A stretch of DNA of 64,000 nt. Source: Humibacter ginsenosidimutans. GTDB lineage: Bacteria; Actinomycetota; Actinomycetes; Actinomycetales; Microbacteriaceae. The notes beneath the pieces are model-generated. The model worked only from the letters and a program-made list of their open reading frames with translations, had not been told where the DNA came from and did not search any database. The stretch covers positions 3,596,001-3,660,000 of the forward strand of contig NZ_CP042305.1 of assembly GCF_007859675.1 (NCBI RefSeq). Reading direction: 5' to 3'. Made by a program: the position numbers and the translations under genes. The stretch's first letter is position 1. Each line of letters begins with the position of its first letter. Of this stretch, positions 36,828 to 45,083 are shown piece by piece.

Positions 36828-37660
36828 CCTTTGACCGCGCCGGAGGTGAGCCCGGAGACGACCGATTTGCGGAACACCAGCACGAGGACCGCGATGGGCA
36901 CGACAGCGACGGCGCTGGCGGCGAAGATCACGCCGTACGGGGTGATGTGCGCGTTGCCGAAGAGGGCGATGCCCACCGGGATGGTGCGGAACTGATCGGC
37001 GCTGTTGAACGAGAGTGCCATCAGGAACTCGGTCCAGCACGCCGTGAACGCGAAGATTCCGGCGGTGAAGAGCCCTGGCAGCATCATCGGCAGCACCACC
37101 TGCCAGACGGTGCGGAACGGGCCGGCGCCGTCGATGCGCGCCGTCTCCTCCATCTCCTTCGGCACGCCGATGAAGTAGTTGCGCAGAATCCAGATGGCGA
37201 ACGGCAGGTTCAACGCCGTGTACGGCACGATGAGCGCCTGGTAGCTGTTGAGCCAGCCGAGGTTGCGCATCAGCAGATACAGCGGCGCGATCAGCGCGAT
37301 CGCCGGGAACACGGAGATGATCAGCAGCAGCACCATGATCGTGAAGCGTCCGCGCATCGGCAGGCGGCCGAGCGCATAGCCGGCGAAGGTGCCGAACGCG
37401 AGCACGAGGATCGTGGAGGCGACGGCGACGATCACCGAGTTGAGGATGTACTGCGCGAAGTTGTACTGCGAGAACGCGGTCACGTAGTTCTCGACGGAGA
37501 GCGGGTTCGGGAACCACTGCGGCGGGTTCGCCGAGACGCCGGCCGTTGTCTTGAAGCTGGTGGCGAGCATCCAGTAGATCGGTGCCATCACGAAGATGAC
37601 GACCAGGATCGAGGAGATCGCGAGCCCGACGCGGGCGCCGACGGAACGTCTGCGGTGCAT
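36824..37660 (-). CDS. Sugar ABC permease, MalG/CUT1 type
   Basis: 278 residues, six helices, coupling loop EETARIDGAGPFRTVWQVV. It begins three bases after the stop of the MalF-type partner; a GTG overlapping that stop is an alternative start. Works with the upstream permease and the lipoprotein further upstream. No ATPase gene is nearby, as usual for actinobacterial CUT1 systems that share MsiK. Confidence 0.88.
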   Translation of the reverse strand: MHRRRSVGARVGLAISSILVVIFVMAPIYWMLATSFKTTAGVSANPPQWFPNPLSVENYVTAFSQYNFAQYILNSVIVAVASTILVLAFGTFAGYALGRLPMRGRFTIMVLLLIISVFPAIALIAPLYLLMRNLGWLNSYQALIVPYTALNLPFAIWILRNYFIGVPKEMEETARIDGAGPFRTVWQVVLPMMLPGLFTAGIFAFTACWTEFLMALSFNSADQFRTIPVGIALFGNAHITPYGVIFAASAVAVVPIAVLVLVFRKSVVSGLTSGAVKG

Positions 37661-37662
37661 GG

Positions 37663-38622
37663 TCACAGCTCCGTCTCTGAGACCTGCGAGCGGAAGACGC
37701 GCAGGAACAGCAGGCATCCGAGCACCACGAGCGCCGCCGTCGTCGTGGCGACGGCCGCTCCTGGACCGAATTTGAGGTCGGTGAACATGGCTCTGTAGCC
37801 GAGTATCGCCAGCGAGGTCGTCGCGTCTTGCGGACCGCCCTGGGTGAGCACGAACGGCAGGTCGAACACGCCGAACGCCTGCAGCACCCGGAACAGCACG
37901 GCCAGGGCGATCGTGGGGCGAAGCAACGGCAGCGTGACCTGCCAGAACGTCTTCCAGCCGTTCGCTCCGTCGAGCTCCGCCGCCTCGTACACGTCGCCGG
38001 GCAGCATCACCAGGCCGGCGAGCACGATGATCGCCACGAAGGGCGTGGTCTTCCAGATGTCGGCGACCATCATGGCGATGATCGCCGAGACAGGCGATCC
38101 GAGGATGACAGGATGCCCGAACCCGAGCGCCGAGATGATCTGCGTCGCGACACCCGCCAGCGGGTCGTAGATGTAGTCCCACAGCGTGGCGGAGATCACG
38201 GTGATCAGCGACCACGGAATGAGCAGCATCGCCATCATCCAGCCGCGTGCGGCTCCCAGGCGCTCCAGCACGAGTGCGATGAGTGTGCCGAGCACGATCT
38301 CCACCAGCACGGTCACCACGGTGTAGCCGACCGTGAAGACGAGCGCGTACTGCCAGGTGGCGTTGCTGAAGACGACCCCGTAGTTGTCGAGCGTGAAGCC
38401 GTCGATCTGGAACCCGCTGCCCAGCACATTGACGTTGCTGAAGCTCATCACCACCGAGAACAGGATCGGAAAGATGGTCACGGCGGCGATGAAGATCAGC
38501 GCCGGCGCCGAGAACCCCCAGCCCAGTCGCGCCATGGTGCGTCGATAGACGCCCTTCCTGCGTCGTTCACCCAGTTGCGGTCCACCCTTGCGTGCCGGCG
38601 CCGCGACGTTCGTCGTTGTCAT
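37663..38622 (-). CDS. Sugar ABC permease, MalF/CUT1 type
   Basis: 319 residues, six helices after a basic N-terminus; coupling loop YEAAELDGANGWKTFWQVT. GAGGAGA is not obvious, but an upstream GGAGAC precedes the ATG. A strong hairpin separates it from the binding-protein gene, which should lower permease levels relative to the lipoprotein. Confidence 0.88.
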   Translation of the reverse strand: MTTTNVAAPARKGGPQLGERRRKGVYRRTMARLGWGFSAPALIFIAAVTIFPILFSVVMSFSNVNVLGSGFQIDGFTLDNYGVVFSNATWQYALVFTVGYTVVTVLVEIVLGTLIALVLERLGAARGWMMAMLLIPWSLITVISATLWDYIYDPLAGVATQIISALGFGHPVILGSPVSAIIAMMVADIWKTTPFVAIIVLAGLVMLPGDVYEAAELDGANGWKTFWQVTLPLLRPTIALAVLFRVLQAFGVFDLPFVLTQGGPQDATTSLAILGYRAMFTDLKFGPGAAVATTTAALVVLGCLLFLRVFRSQVSETEL

Positions 38623-38652
38623 TGCGGTCTCCTCAACCCGAACCGAGGCGGG

Positions 38653-38686
38653 AGGAGGGCCGAGACGACGCTGCCCCGGCCCTCCT
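38653..38686 (-). terminator. Intercistronic hairpin between binding protein and permease genes
   Basis: Arms AGGAGGGCCG and CGGCCCTCCT are perfect complements around a 14-base loop. It sits ten bases after the binding-protein stop and 31 bases before the permease start. Such hairpins commonly stabilise the upstream message or partly terminate transcription. Confidence 0.6.
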
Positions 38687-38695
38687 GGCGCCCTG

Positions 38696-40045
38696 TTACA
38701 GGCCGCCGTTCTTGACGGCGGTGTTGATCTGGCTGTTGGCCTTCTGGATGGCCGCCTGCGGTGTCAGCGAACCGGCGAGAACGCCGTTCACGTTGGAGTA
38801 GATCGCCTGCGAGACCTCGGGGTAGTTCGGGGTCTGCGACGGGCGGGCGATCAGCTTCGTCTGCGAGACGATCGCGAGCACCGGGTTGGCGTTCTTGACC
38901 TCCGACGACGAACGCACGGCGGCGTTGGTCGGAATCTCACTGAACTTCGTGGCGAGCGTGGTCTGCGCGTCCTTGCCCGTCATCCACTTGATGAAGGTGA
39001 GGTCGGCCGCCACGTTCTTGCTGTGCGGGTTCACGTAGAGGTTCCAGCCGCCGATGTTCGAGTAGCCGGGAGCGGACTCGCCCTGGAAGGTCGGCATCGG
39101 CGCGACGCCGACCTTGCCGATCACGGCGGATCCGCTGGCCTGCGACGTGGAGTACGCGTAGTCCCAGTTGCGCAGGAACAGCGAGTCGCCCGCCGAGAAC
39201 GCGTTCATCGACTGCGTCTCCTGGAACGTCGACGTCGCCTGCGGGCTGACGCCGCTGGTCACCAGCGACTGCTCGAACGTGAGTGCCTTGGTCGCCGCCG
39301 AGCTGTTCAGTGCCGACGCGTCGGCCTTGCTGTTCAGCACCTTGCCGCCGGCGTCAGCGAGGAACTCCATGAAGTTGCAGGTCGCACCCTCGTAGTTGGC
39401 TCCCTGGAAGACGTAGCCGTACTTGACCTGTCCCTTGGACTGCGCGATCTTCGAGTCGGAGACGAGCTCTTCCCACGTGGTCGGCACCTTGAGGCCGTCG
39501 GCCTTCAGGATGTCCTTGCGGTAGTAGAGGAAGCCCTGGTCCTCGAAGAACGGCGCTCCGTAGACCTGGCCGTTGTAGGTGGCGCCTGCCACGAGTCCGC
39601 TCGCGAACGAATCCCAGTAGCTCTTCGGCAGATATTTCGACAGCGGCTCGGCGAGCTGGTGCGCACCGAACTGCGCCGGCCAGATCACATCGCCCATGTA
39701 GACGTCGGGACCGCCGCCGCCGGAGATCTGGGTGGTCAGCGTCGCACGGTTCGTGTCCGTGTCGTTCGGCGCGCTGATCAGCTTGACGTGGATGTTCGGA
39801 TACGCCTTCTCGAATGCGCTGATCAGCACGGTGCGCGGGTCGGCACCGCTCGTCGTGATCGGGCTCGCCCACCACGTGATGGAGCCCTTCGTCGCGTTGC
39901 CGGACGCGCTCGACGTCGACGTCGAGCCGCCGCTTCCCGAACTGCATCCGCTCAGAACGGCGACCGTGGCGATGGCCGTGGCGACGACCGCCGCCTTCAT
40001 GAAGGGCCCGGAACGTCTGAGGGTCCGCGTGATGTTCTTCGACAT
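38696..40045 (-). CDS. Sugar ABC substrate-binding lipoprotein (CUT1)
   Basis: 449 residues with lipobox LSGC near residue 34 and a Ser/Gly linker, then an extracellular solute-binding fold of the MalE-like type 1 family (ITWWASPITTSG, FFEDQGFLYYRKD). GAGGAGA precedes the ATG; a longer frame is possible but not supported. Heads the operon with two permeases and LacI. Substrate probably an oligosaccharide or glycoside. Confidence 0.88.
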   Translation of the reverse strand: MSKNITRTLRRSGPFMKAAVVATAIATVAVLSGCSSGSGGSTSTSSASGNATKGSITWWASPITTSGADPRTVLISAFEKAYPNIHVKLISAPNDTDTNRATLTTQISGGGGPDVYMGDVIWPAQFGAHQLAEPLSKYLPKSYWDSFASGLVAGATYNGQVYGAPFFEDQGFLYYRKDILKADGLKVPTTWEELVSDSKIAQSKGQVKYGYVFQGANYEGATCNFMEFLADAGGKVLNSKADASALNSSAATKALTFEQSLVTSGVSPQATSTFQETQSMNAFSAGDSLFLRNWDYAYSTSQASGSAVIGKVGVAPMPTFQGESAPGYSNIGGWNLYVNPHSKNVAADLTFIKWMTGKDAQTTLATKFSEIPTNAAVRSSSEVKNANPVLAIVSQTKLIARPSQTPNYPEVSQAIYSNVNGVLAGSLTPQAAIQKANSQINTAVKNGGL

Positions 40046-40192
40046 GTTCTCCTCGCCTTCCTGTGCGGCACGGCCTGTGACGGCAGGCAGCGGCATCGCG
40101 AAGGCGTCGGAGTCCACCGTGAACGGGGCTCGAGTCGCGCCGGGGATTTTTCGCCCGGCACGATTTCGACGCTAGGCCGAGGGCACGGCGGG

Positions 40193-40219
40193 TGCAGGCG
40201 TTTGCTGCACACGCTTGCG
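40193..40219. promoter_or_regulatory. Two adjacent cre-like LacI operator candidates
   Basis: TGCAGGCGTTTGCT (40193-40206) and TGCACACGCTTGCG (40206-40219) each match 12 of 14 positions of the LacI/CcpA consensus TGNAARCGNTTNCA. They lie 150-175 bases upstream of the binding-protein start. The 147 bases between contain no gene. Confidence 0.45.
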
Positions 40220-40241
40220 TAACGAATTCCGGAGTGTTCTC

Positions 40242-40481
40242 TCAGGTTCGGTGGAACCGACGTGTCATGCGCCGACGTGCCGCGATGAGGGCGGCGAGCA
40301 GCAGCACGAACGCGAGGAGCGTGAGCGCCCAGCCGAGGGCATCCCGCCCCGTCAGCTCGCAGACGACGGTGATGACGAAGAACGCGAAGGCGAAGAACCC
40401 GACGGCTCCGATGAACACATCGAGCACCTCGCGCGGGTCGTGCGGCGACGCCGCATTGCGCAGGCGAATCGGGCGCGCCAC
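40242..40481 (-). CDS. Small two-helix membrane protein after the second sugar importer
   Basis: 79 residues: a charged N-terminus (ARPIRLRNAASPHDPREVLD), two hydrophobic helices (about residues 22-42 and 49-67) and a basic end RRRMTRRFHRT. The GTG start lies two bases after the permease stop, so it is coupled to the transporter. No family is recognised. It might help stabilise the permease dimer or be unrelated; codon pattern and position support that it is expressed. Confidence 0.6.
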   Translation of the reverse strand: MARPIRLRNAASPHDPREVLDVFIGAVGFFAFAFFVITVVCELTGRDALGWALTLLAFVLLLAALIAARRRMTRRFHRT

Positions 40482-40483
40482 GA

Positions 40484-41404
40484 TCAGCCCTTCACCCCGC
40501 CGGCCGTGAGCCCGGCGACGATGCGGCGCTGGAAGATCAGCACCAGGATGACGAGCGGAATGGTCACGACGACGCCGGCGGCCATGACGGCGGTGTAGGG
40601 CTCCTGGTGCGGCTGGCTGCCCGTGAAACCGGCGATCGCGACGGTGACCGTCTGGGTGGCATCCGTCGTGAGCTGGCTCGCGATGAGGTACTCGTTCCAG
40701 CTGGCGATGAACGCGAGGATGGCCGTGGTGAAGACCGCGGGAGCCGCCAGCGGCAGGATGATCTTGCGGAACGCCTGCGCCGACGTGCAGCCGTCGATGC
40801 GGGCGGCCTCCTCCAGATCCCACGGCATCTCGCGGAAGAACGAGGTGAGCGTGTAGACCGTCAGCGGCAGTGCGAACGAGATGTCCGGGAGGATCAGCGC
40901 TTGATAGGTGCCGATCCAGCCCCAGCTCGTGAACAGCTGGAACAGCGGCGTCAACAGCGCGACACCGGGGAACATCGAGGCGCCGAGGATGATGCCCATG
41001 ACGATGCCCTTGAACCTGAAGTCGAGCCGGGCGAGGGCGTACGCGGCGAACGTGCCGAACAGCAGACAGACCACGGTGGTCACGGCGCCGATGATGAGGC
41101 TGTTCAGCAGCGCGAGGCCCAGATGGTTGCCGAGGGTGGTCGACAGTGCCGTCACGTAGTTGTCGAACGTGAAGTGGGTGAACCAGAACGTGTTGTCGAA
41201 GGTGTAGCCCACGTCGCGGAACGAGGTGACGATCATCCAGTAGAACGGCGCGATGCACCAGACGACGATGACGATCGCGCTGATGGCGGTGCGGATGCTC
41301 TGATTGCGCCGCCTGCGCCGCCCCGTCCGGTTCACGCCGACGCTGCCCGTGCGAAGAGCGCGTCCCTCGGCCGTCGCGGTGGCCGGCCCCGCCACGGCGC
41401 TCAT
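40484..41404 (-). CDS. Sugar ABC permease, MalG/CUT1 type (second system)
   Basis: 306 residues with a 35-residue basic N-terminal extension and six helices; coupling loop EEAARIDGCTSAQAFRKII. The ATG overlaps the partner permease stop (ATGA). Second component of an importer distinct from the LacI-linked one. Confidence 0.89.
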   Translation of the reverse strand: MSAVAGPATATAEGRALRTGSVGVNRTGRRRRRNQSIRTAISAIVIVVWCIAPFYWMIVTSFRDVGYTFDNTFWFTHFTFDNYVTALSTTLGNHLGLALLNSLIIGAVTTVVCLLFGTFAAYALARLDFRFKGIVMGIILGASMFPGVALLTPLFQLFTSWGWIGTYQALILPDISFALPLTVYTLTSFFREMPWDLEEAARIDGCTSAQAFRKIILPLAAPAVFTTAILAFIASWNEYLIASQLTTDATQTVTVAIAGFTGSQPHQEPYTAVMAAGVVVTIPLVILVLIFQRRIVAGLTAGGVKG

Positions 41405-42417
41405 AGCCGGCCCTTCTGCTGGGACTCCTGCGTTCGCACGACGTTGGCGCCGAGGAACCGCACGAAGATGAAGGCCACCAGGAAGATGATGATGAAGGTG
41501 ATGGTCGAGAGCGCCGACGCGCTGTTCGGCCCCTGCCTGATCTGCTGAACGACCAGGATCGACAGCGTCGTCGTCGCGTTGCCGCTGCCGCCACCGCCCC
41601 CGGTGAGGATGGCAGGCAGGTCGTAGATGCGCAGGGCATCCAGAATGCGGAACAGCACCGCCACCATGAGCGCCGGCTTGAGCAGAGGCAGCGTCACCCG
41701 CCAGAACCGCTGAAGGGTGCTCGCGCCGTCGACCTTCGACGCCTCGTAGAGCTCGTCGGGGATGAGCTGCAGCCCGGCGAGGATGAGCAGCGCCATGAAC
41801 GGCGTGGTCTTCCAGGTGTCGGCGATGATGATCGCCCAGCGCGACGACCACTCGCCGCTCACCCAGAGCACGCGCTGACCGATCAGCGCATTGGCGATGC
41901 CCGCCGCCGAGAACACGAAGTACCAGAGCTTGGCGGTCACCGCCGTGGGGATGGCCCACGGAACGAGGATGGCCGCGCGCACGATGCCGCGCCCGCGGAA
42001 CGCGCGATTCATGATGATCGCCATCCACAGCCCGAAGAGCGTCTCGAGCACGACGGTGACCACCGTGAAGAAGAAGGTGACGCCGACCGCGTTCCAGAAC
42101 TGGGCGCCGAGGCTGCCGGGTGGGCAGGCCACGGTGCCGGACGGCGACGAGCACTGCTGGAACAGCCAGTGCGCGTAGTTCTGAAAGCCGGCGAAGCCGC
42201 CCTGCACGAACATGCCGGTGGCGGAGTCGAGGCCGGCATCCTTCTGGAACGACATGACGATGGCGCTGACGATCGGGTAGCCGATCACCACCGCCAGCAG
42301 CGCCATGGTGGGCAGGATCAGCCACAGGGCCCACCGCGCCTGCCCGCGGCGGTGCCTGCTCCCGGGGCGGGGCGCCCCGATCGACGTGCTCACGTCTCCC
42401 GCGGCCTGGGTCGACAT
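41401..42417 (-). CDS. Sugar ABC permease, MalF/CUT1 type (second system)
   Basis: 338 residues, six helices, coupling loop YEASKVDGASTLQRFWRVT. An unusually long first extracellular loop contains two Cys (QQCSSPSGTVACPPG) that could form a disulphide. The internal ATG giving MSTQ is chosen because GGAGGA lies just before it; a start four codons upstream would place that site inside the gene. Confidence 0.88.
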   Translation of the reverse strand: MSTQAAGDVSTSIGAPRPGSRHRRGQARWALWLILPTMALLAVVIGYPIVSAIVMSFQKDAGLDSATGMFVQGGFAGFQNYAHWLFQQCSSPSGTVACPPGSLGAQFWNAVGVTFFFTVVTVVLETLFGLWMAIIMNRAFRGRGIVRAAILVPWAIPTAVTAKLWYFVFSAAGIANALIGQRVLWVSGEWSSRWAIIIADTWKTTPFMALLILAGLQLIPDELYEASKVDGASTLQRFWRVTLPLLKPALMVAVLFRILDALRIYDLPAILTGGGGGSGNATTTLSILVVQQIRQGPNSASALSTITFIIIFLVAFIFVRFLGANVVRTQESQQKGRL

Positions 42418-42526
42418 GCAGTCCTCCATCCGGTGAACGCGTGCGGCCGTTCGTCATCGACGGCCGAGAGGGGAGAGGCCGGGCCGGCGGCGAGCGGATG
42501 CCCGCAGCCGACCCGACCTCGCCGGG

Positions 42527-43822
42527 TCAGCTTCCCGAGCCTGCCGACTTGATGGCGGCATCCATGTCGCTCAGCGCCTGATCGACGCTCTTGTCGCCCT
42601 TGAGCGCGGCGTAGGCGTTGTCCTGGATGGCCTTGGTGACGGCTGGATAGAACGGCGTGACCGGCCGCGGAACGGCGCTCTCGATCGACTTCTTCAGCGT
42701 GCTGAGGTACCCGAACTTGGCGTTGAGGTCGGGGTCGTCGTAGAGCGAGGCGAGCACCGGCGCCAGGGAGCCCTGTGTCATGAAGAACTTCTGGGTCTCT
42801 TCGCTCTGCAGGAACTCGACGAAGTCGTGCGCCGTCTGCTTGTGCTTCGAGTACACGCTGATCGCGGCGTTGTGGCCGCCGAGACTGGATGCCCCGGGGT
42901 TGCCGTCCCCGTTGCCGGGCAGCGGGGCGACCGCGAATTTGTCCTTCACGACGCTCGAACCGTCGGTCTTCGCCAGGTTGTACACGTAGGGCCAGTTGCG
43001 CAGGAAGAGCAGCTTGCCGGCCTCGAAGGCCTGCCTGCCCTGCTCCTCCTGGTAGGTGATGGCATCCGCCGGGATGTTGCCGTCCTTGAACGCGTCGACC
43101 AGGCGCTGCAGGCCCTTCTTCGCCTCGGGGGAGTCGACAGTCGGCGTCTTGCCGTCCTTGCCGACGATCGTGCCGCCGGCGGTGTTGATCGCCTCGGCCG
43201 TGTTGACGGTCAGGCCCTCGTACTGCGCGAACTGGCCGGCATAGCATCCGATGCCCGCCTTCTTCGCGATCGAGCAGTCGCTCATCATCTCGTCCCACGA
43301 CGTGGGCGGGGTCTTGACCAGGTCGGTGCGGTAATAGAGCAGGCCGCCGTCGCTGGTCTGCGGCGCCGCATAGAGCGTGTTGTTGTAGGTGCCCGTTGCC
43401 ACGGTCGGCTTGAACAGCTTCGACGTGTCGATCTTCATTTTCCCGGTCAACGGCTGCAGCCAGCCCTTCGCCGCGAACTCGGCGGTCCACACCACGTCGA
43501 CGTCGACGACGTCGTAGTTCGCGTTCTTGGCCTGGAAGTTCTGCACCAGGTCGTCGTGCTGCTGGTCGGCCTTGTCGGACTGCTCCTTGAAGGTGACCTT
43601 CTCGTCGGGATGCGCCTTGTTCCACTTCGCGAGCAGCGGGCGGATCACGTTGCTGTTGTCCTTGCCCTGCACGTAGGTGATCGGGCCTTTGCCGTCGAGG
43701 TTCTGGCTGACGGGATCGGAACCGCCGCCGCCCCCGCTCGAGCAGCCGGCCAGCATGAGGCCGACGACGGCGACCGAGGCCACCGCGGACAGACGGAGGG
43801 CTTTCTTGCGCGCTCTTGACAT
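42527..43822 (-). CDS. Sugar ABC substrate-binding lipoprotein (trehalose/maltose-like)
   Basis: 431 residues. Lipobox LAGC with Cys near residue 26, a Gly-rich linker and a MalE-like binding fold; the segments ITYVQGKDNSN and TPFYPAVTKAIQDNAYAAL resemble trehalose/maltose binding proteins (ThuE/LpqY-like). GGAG is five bases before the ATG. Heads the operon with two permeases and the small membrane protein. A 14-base cre-like LacI site lies 218 bases upstream. Confidence 0.88.
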   Translation of the reverse strand: MSRARKKALRLSAVASVAVVGLMLAGCSSGGGGGSDPVSQNLDGKGPITYVQGKDNSNVIRPLLAKWNKAHPDEKVTFKEQSDKADQQHDDLVQNFQAKNANYDVVDVDVVWTAEFAAKGWLQPLTGKMKIDTSKLFKPTVATGTYNNTLYAAPQTSDGGLLYYRTDLVKTPPTSWDEMMSDCSIAKKAGIGCYAGQFAQYEGLTVNTAEAINTAGGTIVGKDGKTPTVDSPEAKKGLQRLVDAFKDGNIPADAITYQEEQGRQAFEAGKLLFLRNWPYVYNLAKTDGSSVVKDKFAVAPLPGNGDGNPGASSLGGHNAAISVYSKHKQTAHDFVEFLQSEETQKFFMTQGSLAPVLASLYDDPDLNAKFGYLSTLKKSIESAVPRPVTPFYPAVTKAIQDNAYAALKGDKSVDQALSDMDAAIKSAGSGS

Positions 43823-44039
43823 GTTCACTCCACTTCGAGCGTGATGCGTCGTGTGCTGTGGTCAGAGCGCCGAGGCTGTGTGTCATCGCCGCGGCGACTC
43901 CTGGCGGGCGGCGATCCCGCGAACGGAACCGCGTGCCACGTGAGGGGTGGCGTCGAACCCGTGACGGCCGTCGGTGTGCTCGACCATGAGCCCGGCATTA
44001 CCCCTCAAAGAGGCACGATACGCAGGATCTCTGAAGAAA

Positions 44040-44053
44040 TGTAAACGTTTGCG
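44040..44053. promoter_or_regulatory. Cre-like LacI operator before the second sugar importer
   Basis: TGTAAACGTTTGCG matches 13 of 14 positions of TGNAARCGNTTNCA and contains the perfect palindrome AAACGTTT. On the minus strand TTTACA in this site could serve as -35. The 270-base gap holds no gene. Confidence 0.6.
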
Positions 44054-44093
44054 GTTTTTGCTCAGAGGTTGGACCGCCTGGAGTGGCGGCGGT

Positions 44094-44771
44094 TCACTCT
44101 CCGATGATGCGGAGGCCGCGGGCTCCGAACGCCCGTCGATCCGCGCGGATCGACGCGAGAAGCCGATCGAGGTTGGCCTGCGTGTGGTGCGCGATCGCTG
44201 CGGCTGCGGCATCCGCATCCCTGCGTCGCACGGCGTCGACGATGGCGGAGTGCTCGCGCCATGCGGCGGCCCGGCCCTCTTCCGTGCGCATCTCCAGCCA
44301 TCTGGCCCTGGCCATGCGCGTCACGGCGTCGGAGACGGCCTGCGCGATGAAGGGGTTGCCGCTCAGCGCCGCGAGGCCCTCGTGGAAATCGGAGCCCCTG
44401 CGCATCCCTGCGTGCTCGTCGCCCGGCTCGTCGCCGCCGCGCTGCGCCGACGTGGTGAACGCCTCGAGCTCGGCATCGGATGCCCGGGTGCACGCCAGCC
44501 GGGCACCAGCCGATTCCACGGCCTCGCGGTACTCCGCGAGCGACGCCACCTCGTCGAGATCGATGGGCGTCGCCTGCCAGCTGCGCCCCTCCCTGGCGAC
44601 CAGGCCCTCGCTCTGCAGCCGGATCAACGCCGACCGAACGGGAGTGCGGGAGATGCCGAACTCGGTCTCGAGACCGCGCTCGCTCAGTCGCGCCCCCGGC
44701 ACGATGTCGAGTGACAGGATGGCCTGCCGCACCTGCTCGTAGACCGTCTGGGCGTGTGAAGCGTTCGGCAT
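44094..44771 (-). CDS. GntR-family regulator, FadR/FCD subgroup
   Basis: 225 residues. GntR winged helix (YEQVRQAILSLDIVPGARLSE, ISRTPVRSALIRLQSEGLV) followed by an all-helical FCD domain with candidate metal His in DFHEG, EHSAI and AHHTQ. GGGGA lies about ten bases before the ATG. Divergent from an MFS gene that carries a clean dyad near its start; that transporter is the likely target. It could also influence the sugar importer downstream. Confidence 0.87.
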   Translation of the reverse strand: MPNASHAQTVYEQVRQAILSLDIVPGARLSERGLETEFGISRTPVRSALIRLQSEGLVAREGRSWQATPIDLDEVASLAEYREAVESAGARLACTRASDAELEAFTTSAQRGGDEPGDEHAGMRRGSDFHEGLAALSGNPFIAQAVSDAVTRMARARWLEMRTEEGRAAAWREHSAIVDAVRRRDADAAAAAIAHHTQANLDRLLASIRADRRAFGARGLRIIGE

Positions 44772-44919
44772 GGATGCGTGTCCCCGCTCTCGGTGTTCGG
44801 ACGAAGGCTTCGCCCGTTCAAGTATGGGCCGAGCGTGCCGAACGCCGCGGAAGCCGCGGCCTCGGCTGCGCCCTCTCCCACCGCCGAGGGATGCCTGTTC
44901 CTCCCGCCGAGGGTGTGGA

Positions 44920-45029
44920 AGCCGACACTCTCGGCTGCAGAAACGCGCACGCTCGGTGATCGGAACGCGCACGCTCGGTGATCGGAACCCGCACTCTCGG
45001 CGGCGGGGACGGGCACTGTCGGCAGCGGG
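44920..45029. repeat. Five-copy 22-base tandem repeat between the GntR and MFS genes
   Basis: Two identical units (44942-44963 and 44964-44985) read AACGCGCACGCTCGGTGATC plus GG. One diverged unit precedes them (44920-44941) and two follow (44986-45007, 45008-45029), keeping the core CACTCTCGGC or CACTGTCGGC. Further traces (CTCCC..CCGCCGAGGG twice) lie to the left at 44872-44915. The period is not a multiple of three, arguing against coding. The other part of the 312-base gap holds the MFS operator. Confidence 0.75.
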
Positions 45030-45047
45030 GCGTGTTGCGGGGTGACT

Positions 45048-45068
45048 GGGATACCAATACGGTATCCC
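45048..45068. promoter_or_regulatory. Perfect dyad GGGATACC-AATAC-GGTATCCC before the MFS gene
   Basis: Eight-base perfect arms with a five-base spacer, 15 bases before the MFS start and just ahead of its ribosome site GAAGGAG. GGTATNNNNNATACC-type dyads are typical of FadR-subgroup GntR proteins, and such a regulator is encoded divergently. Confidence 0.65.
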
Positions 45069-45083
45069 TTGAAGGAGCGTGAG

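Noticed and set aside
44920..45029. Tandem repeats considered as a CRISPR array
   Set aside because: Units are contiguous with no unique spacers, and no cas genes are present.
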